Shown one piece after another: positions 50,401-59,689 of a stretch of DNA of 64,000 nt (positions are counted from its first letter, which is position 1; every line of letters starts with the position of its first letter). Origin of the DNA: CBDFKV01 sp965249035 (GTDB taxonomy: Bacteria > Pseudomonadota > Gammaproteobacteria > Arenicellales > Poriferihabitantaceae); assembly GCA_965249035.1 (NCBI GenBank), contig CBDFKV010000007.1, positions 1,364,001-1,428,000 of the forward strand, given 5' to 3'. A program made the position numbers and the translations under genes. Under the pieces are notes generated by a model that saw only the letters and a list, made by a program, of their open reading frames with translations, ran no database searches and had not been told where the DNA came from.

Positions 50401-51743
50401 TGAATAGCCTTTCCTTCGATCAGCACCGGCTCAAATGCCTGAATACCAAGACGGTGCAAGGTAGGCGCCCGGTTCAATAAAACCGGATGCTCACGAATAA
50501 CTTCTTCCAAGATATCCCACACCAGCGGCAATTCTTGCTCAACCAGCTTCTTCGCATGCTTAATATTGCTGGCGTGCTCGCGGCCGATGATCTTTGCAAA
50601 AATAAAGGGCTTAAATAACTCCAGCGCCATTTTTTTCGGTAAGCCACACTGGTGCAGCTTTAAGGTCGGGCCGACCACGATAACCGAACGGCCAGAATAG
50701 TCAACGCGCTTACCCAGTAAGTTTTGACGAAAACGTCCTTGCTTACCTTTGATCATATCGGACAAAGACTTAAGCTGACGTTTGTTCGAGCCCATGATCG
50801 CTTTACCGCGGCGACCATTATCGATCAGCGCATCAACCGCTTCTTGCAGCATACGCTTTTCGTTGGCAACGATAATGTCCGGTGCAGACAACTCCAGCAG
50901 ACGTGCCAAACGGTTGTTGCGGTTAATGACGCGACGATATAAGTCGTTCAAGTCAGAAGTCGCAAAACGTCCGCCTTCCAATGGCACCAATGGCCGGACA
51001 TCGGGCGGCAATACCGGCAATACGTCCATGATCATCCATTCCGGCTTGTTGCCGGAAAAGATGAACGCCTCAATGACTTTCAAGCGTCTTTGGAATTTCT
51101 TAATCTTGGTCTCAGAACGGGTAGCATCCAACTCTTCACGCAATTTGGTGGCTTCTTCTTCCAGATCAATACTGCGTAACAATTCACGAATCGCTTCAGC
51201 GCCCATACCGGCATCGAATCGATCCTGAAATTCTTCAATCGCGTCGATATAGTTATCTTCGGTCAATAGCGTGCCACGTTCGAACTCGGTCATCCCTGGC
51301 TCGGTAACGACATAAGCCTCAAAATACAACACGCGTTCGATTTCACGCACGGTCATGTCAAGCAACAAGCCCATTCGTGATGGCAGCGATTTTAGAAACC
51401 AGATGTGCGCGCACGGTGCAGCCAACTCAATGTGGCCCATGCGCTCACGGCGAACTTCCGCCTTGGTCACTTCCACGCCGCATTTTTCACAGACTACACC
51501 ACGGTGCTTCAAGCGCTTGTATTTGCCACACAAACACTCGTAGTCATTGATTGGGCCAAATAATTTGGCACAAAACAACCCATCTCGCTCGGGGCGAAAG
51601 GTGCGGTAGTTGATCGTTTCCGGTTTTTTAACTTCGCCGTAAGACCAGGAGCGGATTTTCTCTGGGGATGCAATTTCGACGCGAATTGCGTCAAAATCTT
51701 CAGCTCGATCTTCGTGCTTAAACAGGTTGAATATGTCTTTCAT
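47466..51743 (-). CDS. rpoC: RNA polymerase beta' subunit
   Basis: A 1425-residue beta' subunit. The zinc-binding N-terminus has CLCGKYKRLKHRGVVCEKCG (about 70-89), and the catalytic loop NADFDGDQMAVH binds the active-site magnesium. The bridge and trigger helix regions (GLMAKPDGSIIETPI) and the second zinc site CETRYGVCASCYG are present. The C-terminal 50 residues are acidic. It lies 75 bases after rpoB and ends at a clear terminator. Confidence 0.98.
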   Translation of the reverse strand: MKDIFNLFKHEDRAEDFDAIRVEIASPEKIRSWSYGEVKKPETINYRTFRPERDGLFCAKLFGPINDYECLCGKYKRLKHRGVVCEKCGVEVTKAEVRRERMGHIELAAPCAHIWFLKSLPSRMGLLLDMTVREIERVLYFEAYVVTEPGMTEFERGTLLTEDNYIDAIEEFQDRFDAGMGAEAIRELLRSIDLEEEATKLREELDATRSETKIKKFQRRLKVIEAFIFSGNKPEWMIMDVLPVLPPDVRPLVPLEGGRFATSDLNDLYRRVINRNNRLARLLELSAPDIIVANEKRMLQEAVDALIDNGRRGKAIMGSNKRQLKSLSDMIKGKQGRFRQNLLGKRVDYSGRSVIVVGPTLKLHQCGLPKKMALELFKPFIFAKIIGREHASNIKHAKKLVEQELPLVWDILEEVIREHPVLLNRAPTLHRLGIQAFEPVLIEGKAIQLHPLVCTPYNADFDGDQMAVHVPLSLEAQLEARTLMMSTNNVLSPANGDPIIVPSQDIVLGLYSVTRARVNALGEGTLYGTVDEVRRAVETNNLHYQARIKVRLPEIKGQTDREHLAMRDTTAGRALLTEILPDGMPLSLLDKPLKKKEISGLINYAYHEIGLKEAVIFADQLMYSGFEMAAKSGISIGIDDMVIPEAKKGILDVAENEIRDIQKQYSTGLLTEGERYNKTVDIWTRTSERVANAMMDELGTEKVIDAKGKEVDQESFNSIYMMADSGARGSHAQIRQLAGMRGLMAKPDGSIIETPITANFREGLNVLQYFISTHGARKGLADTALKTANSGYLTRRLVDVCQDLVVTAVDCGTEIGLQKEALVQGGEVVIPLSDRILGRFPAKDVIHPKEGTVIASRDQMINEKTVDAIESANISSVEVRSAIKCETRYGVCASCYGRDLGRGHKINQGEAVGVIAAQSIGEPGTQLTMRTFHIGGAASASAVASKIEVKTKGTIILRDVKSVQNTDKKAVVTARSGQLIVQDLNGLERERHKLPYGARLDVKDGDKIEIGDVVASWDPHTHPIVSEVAGKVQFHDFIDGVTANKQTDELTGASTYVVRDPSERRGTAQDLKPTIVLLGDDGEPTTFTGTDVPARFQLAPGSIVELSDGADVNVGDTLARIPQASTQTRDITGGLPRVAELFEARKPKDPAMLATAAGVVSFGRETKTKYRLVITDESGQTHETLIAKARTTAVFEGETVERGDVVIEGLPVASDILEFRGVEALAAYVVDEVQDVYRLQGVKIDDKHIEVIVRQMLRKARVGDPGDTQNLPGEQVEKAVLLDENDRINEKGGKPATWFPVLLGITKASLLTDSFISAASFQETTRVLTEASINGKVDRLRGLKENVIVGRLIPAGTGLAYHEDRARSREERLAGGGPDLELDQLIAQEMSGGLETDQPEVQPDDVVANEASNDGAPGEDAAGSE

Positions 51744-51818
51744 CAGTTTTGCCTCACTTGTTGGCCCTATTGGCCGGATATAGGTCTATGAATTAATGGG
51801 CTAAGCCTAGATACCTAG

Positions 51819-54800
51819 CTAGGTATCTTGCTTCAGCTCCAGATTCAGTCCCAATCCACGAATTTCTTTCACCAGTACGTTAAATGACTCCGGCATTCCA
51901 GGCTGCATGACTTGGTCGCCACGTACGATATTTTCGTACATTTTCGCCCGTCCAATGACGTCATCCGATTTCACCGTCAATATTTCTTGCAAGGTATAGG
52001 ATGCACCATAAGCTTCCAACGCCCAGACCTCCATCTCACCAAAACGCTGCCCGCCGAATTGCGCTTTACCGCCCAGTGGCTGCTGCGTAATCAAGCTGTA
52101 GGGTCCAGTCGAACGCGCGTGCATCTTGTCATCCACCAGGTGGTTGAGCTTCAACACATACATATAGCCAACGGTAACCTTGCGATCGAATTTCTCGCCG
52201 GTGCGACCATCATAAAGGTCAGTCTGGCCGCTGGTTGGCAAGCCGGCTAGTTCCAACATGCCTTTAACTTCTGACTCGTGCGCGCCATCGAATACCGGTG
52301 TTGCCATTGGCACACCACCACGTAAGTTGTTGGCCAATTCCAGCACTTCATCATCATTAAGAGATGCAATGTCCTCAGTCTTGCCACCGCTTTGGTTATA
52401 GACTTTATCCAAAAATTTACGCAATTCAGAAACTTTACGTTGCTGCTTAAGCATCTGATCGATTTTCTTGCCCAAACCTTTTGCAGCCCAACCCAGATGG
52501 GTTTCAAGCACCTGACCGACGTTCATACGTGAAGGTACGCCGAGTGGATTCAACACCACATCAACTGGCGTTCCATCTTCGGTAAACGGCATGTCTTCTT
52601 CCGGGACGATCTTGGAGATAACCCCTTTGTTTCCATGACGACCCGCCATTTTATCGCCCGGCTGCAAGCGCCGTTTGATCGCAACATACACCTTAACCGT
52701 TTTCAGAACGCCCGGCGCTAAATCGTCACCTGCTTTGATTTTGCCCTTCTTTTCCTCAAATAACTCATCGAATGCGCGCTTTTGAATCGACAGCTGCTTA
52801 CGGATTTTCTCAATCGAATCATTGATATCATCCTTCTTCAGACGCAGCTCAAATAGCTGTTCATCGCTCAAACCGGCCAAGTAACTTTCCGTCACTTTGC
52901 CACCCGCCTTTAAGCCTTCCGGGCCACCATCAGCCATTTTATTCAGAACCATGGCACGAATACGTGAATAGGCATCTTCTGAAATGATCCGCATCTGATC
53001 GTCAAGGTCTTTCTTAACCCCGGCGATTTGCTCGGAATCATTGGCTTGAGCACGGTTGTCTTTCTCCATGCCGTCGCGAGTGAACACCTGAACGTCAATG
53101 ACCGTTGCCATCGTTCCTGAGGCTTTCATTTTCAGCGAGCTGTCTTTAACGTCAGTCGCCTTCTCGCCAAAAATCGCACGTAGTAACTTTTCTTCTGGGG
53201 TCAATTGTGACTCACCCTTCGGCGTCACTTTACCTACCAGAATATCGCCTGGGCCAACTTCCGCACCGATGTAAACAATGCCCGACTCATCTAATTTCGA
53301 CAACGCCGCTTCACCGACATTCGGTATATCGCGGGTGATTTCTTCTGGACCTAACTTAGTGTCGCGCGATACGCAGGTCAGCTCTTCGATGTGGATCGTA
53401 GTGTAAACGTCGTCTTTAACCAACCGCTCAGAGATGAGGATCGAATCCTCAAAGTTATAGCCATTCCACGGCATGAACGCGATTAAAGCATTACGACCCA
53501 GCGCCAATTCGCCCATATCGGTTGACGGACCATCGGCTAATACATCGCCAGCCTCAATGGCATCACCCGCTTTTACCAACGGCCGCTGGTTAACCGTAGT
53601 GTTCTGGTTTGAACGCGTATATTTGATCAAATTGTAGATATCCACGCCCGGCTCACCGGTGATTTCTTCATCGTCGCTCACATGGACTACAATCCGCGAA
53701 GCATCAACCATCTCGATGGTACCACCTCGGCGTGCAACCACGGTTACACCCGAGTCAACCGCAACGGTTCGCTCCATGCCAGTGCCAACTAAAGGCTTTT
53801 CCGATCGCATCGTCGGCACTGCCTGACGCTGCATGTTGGAGCCCATCAATGCGCGGTTGGCGTCATCATGCTCCAGAAACGGCACCATCGAAGCGGCCAC
53901 TGATACGATCTGCGAAGGTGCGACGTCGATAAAGTCAACATCAGCTGCAAGCATCAATGTGGTTTCGTTACGGTGTCGACAGGACACCAGCTCGCGCACA
54001 AATTTACCCTTCTTATCAAGATCGGCATTAGCCTGCGCGATTGAGAACTTGTGCTCTTCAATGGCTGACAAATAGACAATTTCGTCGGTCACTTGGGCGT
54101 TCTCTACCTTTTTATAAGGCGTTTCCAAAAAGCCATGCGCATTGGTGCGCGCAAACGCGGCCAAGGAGTTAATCAGGCCGATGTTTGGCCCTTCTGGCGT
54201 TTCAATCGGACACACACGACCATAGTGAGAAGGGTGCACATCGCGCACCTCAAAACCGGCACGCTCACGCGTCAAACCACCCGGGCCTAATGCCGAAACA
54301 CGGCGCTTATGCGTCACTTCCGACAAGGGGTTGGTTTGGTCCATGAATTGCGATAATTGGCTGGAGCCAAAAAATTCGCGCACGACCGCCGAAACCGGCT
54401 TGGCATTAATTAAATCTTGCGGTGTCAGACCATCACTCTCAACTTGGTTCAAACGCTCTTTGACCGCACGCTCAACCCGCACTAAACCAATCCGAAATTG
54501 ATTTTCGACCAATTCCCCGACTGATCGTACGCGGCGATTGCCAAGACTATCGATATCGTCGACATCACCCTTACCGTTTTTGAGGTCAATGATGATCTTC
54601 ATGACATCGATAATGTCATCTTTATCCAGCACGCCATTACCATCATCAGACTTTCGACCCAATCGACGGTTCAATTTCATCCGCCCAACCGGCGACATAT
54701 CATAGCGATCCAGTGAAAAGAATAAGTTATTAAACAGCGCCTTTGAAGCTTCTTCGGTGGGCGGCTCACCTGGGCGCATCATCCGATAGATCTCTTGTTG

Positions 54801-55901
54801 AGCTTGCTCCATCGTCCGGCTCGCGTCGATATCTAGTGTCTCAGACATAAAGGGCCCACAATCGATATCATTGGTATAAATAACATCAATTGAACGCATG
54901 TCCAGGTCGCGAATTTTCTCTAAAGTTTCTGGCAGGATTTCAGTGTTCGCTTCAAAGATGACTTCCCCGGTCGCCTTGTCGACTAGCTCCTTGGATAAGC
55001 GGCGCCCAAATAGATGGTCTTCCGGCACTTGAATTTGTTTAATTCCTGCCTTATCGAGGATATTGATCAAGCGTGCGGTAATCCGTTTACCTGCGGGGAT
55101 AATGATTTCACCATCAGAATTGGCGATGTCGAAATCAATCTCCTGACCACGCAAACGCTCAGGCACCAACATCAAGTCGATCGATCGCTTTTTAATTTTG
55201 AAGACATCGTTCTCGAAAAAGCTCGCCAAGATTTCTTCAGTCGACAAATTCATAGCGCGCAGCAATACAGTTGCCGGCAACTTCCGACGACGGTCAATAC
55301 GCACATAAAATAAATCCTTGGGGTCGAATTCCATATCCAACCACGAACCCCGATAAGGAATAATCCGCGCATTGAACAGCAACTTGCCCGAAGCATGGGT
55401 TTTGCCACCATCGTGATCAAACAGCACACCCGGAGAGCGATGTAATTGCGAGACAATAACGCGCTCAGTACCATTAATAACGAAGGTTGCGTTATCGGTC
55501 ATCAAGGGGATATCGCCCAAGAATACTTCTTGCTCAATCGCGTCCTTAATCTTTTTCTTCTTGCGATTCTTATCAAAGATGACCAGGCGCAAAGTCGCGT
55601 AAATCGGCGCACAATAAACTAAACCACGCTGCATGCACTCTTTAACGTCAAACCGAGGCGCTGCCAAGCGATACTCAACGAAATCCAGCATCACTGCGCC
55701 GTTATAGGATTCAATCGGGAAAACCGATTTAAACGCCGCTTGCAAACCAGTAACTGGTCGATCTTTGATCGCAATGCCTTCCTGTAGAAACTTGCTGTAT
55801 GACTGCTTTTGCATGTCCAGCAAGTACGGCACATTAAAGTCTCCAGATCGTTTGCTGAAGTTCTTACGAATACGCTTCTTTTCGGTGTAAGAGTAACCCA
55901 T
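51819..55901 (-). CDS. rpoB: RNA polymerase beta subunit
   Basis: A 1360-residue beta subunit. The rifampicin-resistance region reads SSQLSQFMDQTNPLSEVTHK followed by RRVSALGPGGL, a sensitive-type sequence. The ending lies within GQRFGEMEVWALEAYGA and the C-terminal helix LVKEIRGLGLNLEL. It is full length. It follows rplL by 257 bases, a gap with two long stem-loops. Confidence 0.98.
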   Translation of the reverse strand: MGYSYTEKKRIRKNFSKRSGDFNVPYLLDMQKQSYSKFLQEGIAIKDRPVTGLQAAFKSVFPIESYNGAVMLDFVEYRLAAPRFDVKECMQRGLVYCAPIYATLRLVIFDKNRKKKKIKDAIEQEVFLGDIPLMTDNATFVINGTERVIVSQLHRSPGVLFDHDGGKTHASGKLLFNARIIPYRGSWLDMEFDPKDLFYVRIDRRRKLPATVLLRAMNLSTEEILASFFENDVFKIKKRSIDLMLVPERLRGQEIDFDIANSDGEIIIPAGKRITARLINILDKAGIKQIQVPEDHLFGRRLSKELVDKATGEVIFEANTEILPETLEKIRDLDMRSIDVIYTNDIDCGPFMSETLDIDASRTMEQAQQEIYRMMRPGEPPTEEASKALFNNLFFSLDRYDMSPVGRMKLNRRLGRKSDDGNGVLDKDDIIDVMKIIIDLKNGKGDVDDIDSLGNRRVRSVGELVENQFRIGLVRVERAVKERLNQVESDGLTPQDLINAKPVSAVVREFFGSSQLSQFMDQTNPLSEVTHKRRVSALGPGGLTRERAGFEVRDVHPSHYGRVCPIETPEGPNIGLINSLAAFARTNAHGFLETPYKKVENAQVTDEIVYLSAIEEHKFSIAQANADLDKKGKFVRELVSCRHRNETTLMLAADVDFIDVAPSQIVSVAASMVPFLEHDDANRALMGSNMQRQAVPTMRSEKPLVGTGMERTVAVDSGVTVVARRGGTIEMVDASRIVVHVSDDEEITGEPGVDIYNLIKYTRSNQNTTVNQRPLVKAGDAIEAGDVLADGPSTDMGELALGRNALIAFMPWNGYNFEDSILISERLVKDDVYTTIHIEELTCVSRDTKLGPEEITRDIPNVGEAALSKLDESGIVYIGAEVGPGDILVGKVTPKGESQLTPEEKLLRAIFGEKATDVKDSSLKMKASGTMATVIDVQVFTRDGMEKDNRAQANDSEQIAGVKKDLDDQMRIISEDAYSRIRAMVLNKMADGGPEGLKAGGKVTESYLAGLSDEQLFELRLKKDDINDSIEKIRKQLSIQKRAFDELFEEKKGKIKAGDDLAPGVLKTVKVYVAIKRRLQPGDKMAGRHGNKGVISKIVPEEDMPFTEDGTPVDVVLNPLGVPSRMNVGQVLETHLGWAAKGLGKKIDQMLKQQRKVSELRKFLDKVYNQSGGKTEDIASLNDDEVLELANNLRGGVPMATPVFDGAHESEVKGMLELAGLPTSGQTDLYDGRTGEKFDRKVTVGYMYVLKLNHLVDDKMHARSTGPYSLITQQPLGGKAQFGGQRFGEMEVWALEAYGASYTLQEILTVKSDDVIGRAKMYENIVRGDQVMQPGMPESFNVLVKEIRGLGLNLELKQDT

Positions 55902-55968
55902 GAATCGTCCTCATTTATAATCCGCGTGGTCCGGGTTTGGCCGCGCCGTGATAATCTTAAAGAAATCA

Positions 55969-56007
55969 AATGGATTTACTGCCCGTTAAAGCAGCAGTAA
56001 ATCCATT
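55969..56007 (-). promoter_or_regulatory. Long perfect stem-loop between rplL and rpoB
   Basis: The arms AATGGATTTACTGC and GCAGTAAATCCATT are perfect 14-base complements with an 11-base loop. On minus it is followed by T-rich sequence but no long T-run. E. coli has a partial attenuator and an RNase III site between these genes, so either role is plausible. Confidence 0.7.
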
Positions 56008-56092
56008 AAATCTCAACTCGGTCTAAATAATAAAGCCGCCTAACAGAGCCCCTTTCTAAACGGCAAACGCACCCCTGCCGACAACCCAAAGA

Positions 56093-56147
56093 TTGTCAGC
56101 AAAGGTGCCCGTATCAACGCCCCAGAAATATCCTGGGCCGCTGACAA
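56093..56147 (-). promoter_or_regulatory. Second stem-loop after rplL
   Basis: TTGTCAGC and GCTGACAA pair around a 39-base loop, within which CCCAG and CTGGG pair again. It begins 11 bases after the rplL stop. It may be a processing site or partial terminator that lowers rpoBC expression relative to the ribosomal genes. Confidence 0.55.
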
Positions 56148-56158
56148 ACCATGAAGCA

Positions 56159-56539
56159 TTACTTAAGCTCAGCGCTACCGCCAGCTTCTTCGATCTGCTT
56201 CTTAAGTTCTTCGCCTTCAGCTTTAGGAACGCCTTCTTTAACTGGTTGAGGCGCGCCTTCAACCAAGTCTTTTGCTTCCTTCAAGCCCAAACCAGTGATG
56301 CTGCGAACTACCTTGATGACACCCACTTTCTTATCACCAAACGCAGTCAGAACGACATCAAACTCGTCCTTTTCTTCAGCTGCACCAGCGTCGCCGCCTG
56401 CTGCTGGGCCTGCGGCAACTGCAACTGCAGCTGCGGCCGACACGTTAAACTTCTCTTCCATATCCTTGATAAGCTCGGAAAGGTCAAGTACTGACATTTC
56501 ACCAATAGCCCCAAGGATGTCGTCTTTTGAAATAGCCAT
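56159..56539 (-). CDS. rplL: 50S ribosomal protein L7/L12
   Basis: A 126-residue stalk protein present in several copies per ribosome; it recruits translational GTPases. The N-terminal dimerisation helix (about 1-32), an alanine/glycine-rich hinge (AAAAVAVAAGPAAGGDAGAA) and the C-terminal domain (KVGVIKVVRSITGLGLKEAK) are all clear. It lies 67 bases after rplJ. Confidence 0.98.
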   Translation of the reverse strand: MAISKDDILGAIGEMSVLDLSELIKDMEEKFNVSAAAAVAVAAGPAAGGDAGAAEEKDEFDVVLTAFGDKKVGVIKVVRSITGLGLKEAKDLVEGAPQPVKEGVPKAEGEELKKQIEEAGGSAELK

Positions 56540-56606
56540 TATTAATACTCCTAATTAAAAGGAAAAACCAAAAACAATAAAGAACCCAATGATTCTCAAA
56601 TAACCC

Positions 56607-57131
56607 TTATGCTGCCTCTTTCTGATCGCGAATTGCTGCCAGAACTCGAACTGCCCCACTGGGCACCTCGTTGAGGGTGCGAACAAACTTGACAATCGGC
56701 GCTTGCATGGTACCCACCAGGGTAGCCAGCAATTCGTCGCGTCCAGGTAGTTTTGCTAAAGCCTGAATCCCTGTAACATCCAACGAGTCACCATTCATGG
56801 CGCCTGTTGTGATTTTCAAGGCTTCGTGGTCTTTAGCGAACTGTGACATTACCTTAGCTACGGCGACAGGATCGTCGCCAGCAGAGAAAATGACCGGACC
56901 TACCAAATGTTCGTCCAAGCAGGCAAAATCTGTATCTTTGACTGCCAATCGAGCCAGTGTGTTTTTAACTACTTTCAAAAACACACCCGCTTCATGCGCA
57001 TCCTTACGCAGCTGGGTTAATTGCGAAACAGAGAGCCCGCGATACTCAGCCAATACGCTAGCTTGTGCCGAAGACAAGATGTCTGACACTTCACTAACAA
57101 CGGCCTTTTTCTTTTCGAGAGCTGTACTCAT
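56607..57131 (-). CDS. rplJ: 50S ribosomal protein L10
   Basis: A 174-residue stalk base protein that anchors L7/L12 dimers. AEYRGLSVSQLTQLRKDAHE (about 29-48) and VKNTLARLAV are typical of the rRNA-binding domain, and the C-terminal helix binds the L7/L12 dimers. In E. coli the L10-L7/L12 complex represses its own leader, and a 219-bp leader with a hairpin precedes this gene. Confidence 0.98.
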   Translation of the reverse strand: MSTALEKKKAVVSEVSDILSSAQASVLAEYRGLSVSQLTQLRKDAHEAGVFLKVVKNTLARLAVKDTDFACLDEHLVGPVIFSAGDDPVAVAKVMSQFAKDHEALKITTGAMNGDSLDVTGIQALAKLPGRDELLATLVGTMQAPIVKFVRTLNEVPSGAVRVLAAIRDQKEAA

Positions 57132-57350
57132 GTAGCAATCTCCTAATGTTGATGGTGCACCTAAAAGCAGGACTATCCTGGCTTAGGGATACACCGTCTA
57201 CGCGGGCATTCATTCAAAAATAGATAAATTCCTATATTTGAAATCTAATTAAATGTCGAAACATACCTGCGGTCTTTGACAAACCCACCCCTGCATACGC
57301 AGCCAGGCATAGGATCCCAAATCGTTAATAAATATAGTCTGAATCGGTAA
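57132..57350 (-). promoter_or_regulatory. rplJ leader (candidate L10 autoregulatory region)
   Basis: This 219-bp gap between rplA and rplJ holds no gene. A bulged hairpin at 57160-57187 (CCTAA...TTAGG outer arms, AGGA/TCCT inner arms) lies about 29 bases before the rplJ start. L10 leaders in other bacteria sit in this position. No clear promoter was assigned. Assignment rests on position and folding. Confidence 0.5.
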
Positions 57351-58046
57351 TTACAATGACAACGTCGCCCGATCAACTTTTATCCCCGGGCCCATTGAAC
57401 TTGAAACCGACAAACGCTGAATGTACTGACCTTTAGCACCAGAAGGCTTAGCTTTAACCAAGGCCTCCAGCAACGCATCCAAGTTTTCATTCAAATCGTC
57501 AGCCGAGAATGAAGCCTTGCCAATCGCGCAGTGAATGATGCCTGCCTTGTCATTACGATATTGCACTTGACCACCTTTGGCATTGCTAACCGCAGTCGCA
57601 ACATCCGTGGTAACTGTGCCAACCTTAGGGTTTGGCATCAAACCTTTTGGACCTAAAATCTGCCCAAGCTGGCCTACGATCCGCATGGAGTCAGGGGTCG
57701 CGATACAGATATCAAAATCCATTTCTCCGGCTTTGACTTTCTCAGCCAAATCTTCAAAACCAACAATGTCTGCGCCGGCAGCCTTGGCTGCTTCGGCATT
57801 TTCGCCGTCTGCGAACACTGCGACACGAACGGTCTTACCCGTGCCTTTTGGCAATACCGTAGCACCGCGCACATTTTGATCCGATTTGCGCGCTACGATA
57901 CCCAGCTTAATCGCCACTTCAATGGATTCATCAAACTTAGCAGTTGCCGACTTTTTGACTAAAGCAACAGCGTCTTCCAATGCATACATTTTTTCACGAT
58001 CTACTGACTCGTGAAGTGCGCGTGATCTTTTACTTATTTTCGCCAT
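57351..58046 (-). CDS. rplA: 50S ribosomal protein L1
   Basis: A 231-residue mobile-stalk protein involved in releasing deacylated tRNA. LPKGTGKTVRVAVFADG (about 66-82) and GPKGLMPNPKVGTVT (about 132-146) are diagnostic. L1 represses the rplK-rplA mRNA in E. coli. It lies three bases after rplK. Confidence 0.98.
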   Translation of the reverse strand: MAKISKRSRALHESVDREKMYALEDAVALVKKSATAKFDESIEVAIKLGIVARKSDQNVRGATVLPKGTGKTVRVAVFADGENAEAAKAAGADIVGFEDLAEKVKAGEMDFDICIATPDSMRIVGQLGQILGPKGLMPNPKVGTVTTDVATAVSNAKGGQVQYRNDKAGIIHCAIGKASFSADDLNENLDALLEALVKAKPSGAKGQYIQRLSVSSSMGPGIKVDRATLSL

Positions 58047-58049
58047 GAC

Positions 58050-58478
58050 TTAACCCTTTACCTTGATGCCCATACTACGAGCGGTGCCAGCAATGATTTT
58101 TACTGCTGCATCCATATCGTAGGCGTTAAGATCCGCCTGCTTGGTGGCTACGATCTCTTCCAGTTGTGCACGCGTTACTTTACCGACCGTGTCGCGGTTC
58201 GGCACGCCACTGCCGGATTTGATCCCCGCTGCCTTTTTCAACAGAATTGAAGCGGGTGGGGACTTCATCACATAGGTGAAACTCTTATCAGAGTACACCG
58301 TGATTACGACAGGAACGGGCAAGCCTTTTTCAATCTCTTGGGTTGCTGCATTAAATGCTTTGCAGAAATCCATGATATTTAGGCCATGCTGACCCAAGGC
58401 CGGACCTACCGGTGGAGCCGGTTTGGCGTCACCCGCAGGAACCTGCAGTTTAATGTAGGCATCTATTTTCTTAGCCAT
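58050..58478 (-). CDS. rplK: 50S ribosomal protein L11
   Basis: A 142-residue protein of the GTPase-associated centre, also needed for RelA activation. KLQVPAGDAKPAPPVGPALG (about 8-27), with the proline-rich thiostrepton region, and GTARSMGIKVKG at the end are diagnostic. It follows nusG by 108 bases, a gap that includes a small inverted repeat (AATCAG/CTGATT). Confidence 0.98.
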   Translation of the reverse strand: MAKKIDAYIKLQVPAGDAKPAPPVGPALGQHGLNIMDFCKAFNAATQEIEKGLPVPVVITVYSDKSFTYVMKSPPASILLKKAAGIKSGSGVPNRDTVGKVTRAQLEEIVATKQADLNAYDMDAAVKIIAGTARSMGIKVKG

Positions 58479-58586
58479 GTTGCTTTATCCTCTCAGGTCC
58501 AAACGCAGCAATCACGCCGCTCCCTGTTTTAGGTTCAAATTTGCCAATCAGAATACTGATTAGCCACTATGATTAGTCCTTCGTAA

Positions 58587-59231
58587 TTAGCCCTTCTCGA
58601 CCTGATCGAAGCCAAGCTCAACCGGGGTTGATCGACCAAAAATTGAAACCGACACGTGTAGTCTCGATTTCTCAAAATTAACATCTTCGACCATACCGCT
58701 AAAATCCGCAAACGGCCCATCGATAACCCGCACCAACTCGCCCGGAGAAAAAGTAAACTTCGGTCGCGGCGCATCGGCGCTGTCGGACATGCGCTGCAAG
58801 ATAGAATCCGCTTCTCTTTGCGAAATCGGTCGTGGTGCTGCCGCGGTGCCACCAATAAAGCCGGACACCCTGGGAATTGAATTGATCATGTGCCACGTTT
58901 CGTCGTTCAACACCATGTTGACCAACACGTAACCCGGGAAAAATTTGCGCTCACTGGTGCGCTTTTGGCCAGCCTTCATTTCTACGACTTCTTCGGTCGG
59001 GACCAAAATTTCGCCAACGTAATCATCTAGTCCTAGACGTCCAACTGCCTCTTTTATGGATTGCTGCACACGCTTTTCATACATGGAATACGCTTGAATC
59101 ACGTACCATTTTTTGTCGCTGATGACTGTCTTTTCCTTTTTTTTGCCTTTTTTCTTATCTTGCTTCAGGCTCTGATCGACCGATGACTCTGCATCAACAG
59201 CATCTGTTTCAGTTTGCTTTTTATCCGTCAT
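58587..59231 (-). CDS. nusG: Transcription elongation factor NusG with N-terminal extension
   Basis: A 214-residue NusG if started at ATG 59231, which has GAGG six bases upstream; a GTG one codon earlier overlaps the secE stop. The NGN domain starts near residue 40 (KKWYVIQAYSMYEKRVQQSI) and has FPGYVLVNM. The KOW domain has GELVRVIDGPFADFSGMVED. The first 38 or so residues form an acidic then lysine-rich extension (QDKKKGKKKEK) that E. coli NusG lacks. NusG stimulates elongation and links RNA polymerase to Rho or the ribosome. Confidence 0.95.
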   Translation of the reverse strand: MTDKKQTETDAVDAESSVDQSLKQDKKKGKKKEKTVISDKKWYVIQAYSMYEKRVQQSIKEAVGRLGLDDYVGEILVPTEEVVEMKAGQKRTSERKFFPGYVLVNMVLNDETWHMINSIPRVSGFIGGTAAAPRPISQREADSILQRMSDSADAPRPKFTFSPGELVRVIDGPFADFSGMVEDVNFEKSRLHVSVSIFGRSTPVELGFDQVEKG

Positions 59232-59233
59232 CA

Positions 59234-59584
59234 CTAACCTCGCGCGCCTAGAATCAAGTCATAAACAGCCCAGAAAATAGCGGTATCTGCCAACCAGATA
59301 AAAATACCGGTCACCAATACGCCGATCAATACAATGATCGTGATCTGAGTCGCTTCCTTTCGAGTAGGCCATACCACTTTTGATCCTTCGCTTCGCGCTT
59401 TCGACGCGAAGTTCAAGATATTGCGCCCCATCTGTGAAGACGCAATCACCAACATGGCGAGGATTACAGCCGCTACGACCACGCCAATTCGCGCGATTTG
59501 CAGCCACTCGTCGAATAGATAGTAGGCTGCGATACCCGCCACGACGATAAGACCTGCAATAATGAGCTTTACTGTATCTAGCAC
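59234..59584 (-). CDS. secE: Protein translocase subunit SecE
   Basis: A 116-residue SecE from GTG 59584, preceded by AGGG seven bases upstream. The longer frame upstream is a translation of the tRNA-Trp gene and is not used. Three hydrophobic segments (about 3-19, 27-47 and 88-108) and the conserved cytoplasmic hinge VVWPTRKEATQITIIV match the enterobacterial three-helix form. It clamps SecY in the SecYEG channel. It is two bases before nusG. Confidence 0.95.
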   Translation of the reverse strand: MLDTVKLIIAGLIVVAGIAAYYLFDEWLQIARIGVVVAAVILAMLVIASSQMGRNILNFASKARSEGSKVVWPTRKEATQITIIVLIGVLVTGIFIWLADTAIFWAVYDLILGARG

Positions 59585-59608
59585 TCTAACACCCTGTTTA
59601 GCAAATAG

Positions 59609-59684
<76 letters not shown>

Positions 59685-59689
59685 AAATA

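Noticed and set aside
56056..56262. Minus-strand frame crossing the rplL-rpoB gap
   Set aside because: It is in another frame of rplL and runs through a structured intercistronic region without a plausible start.
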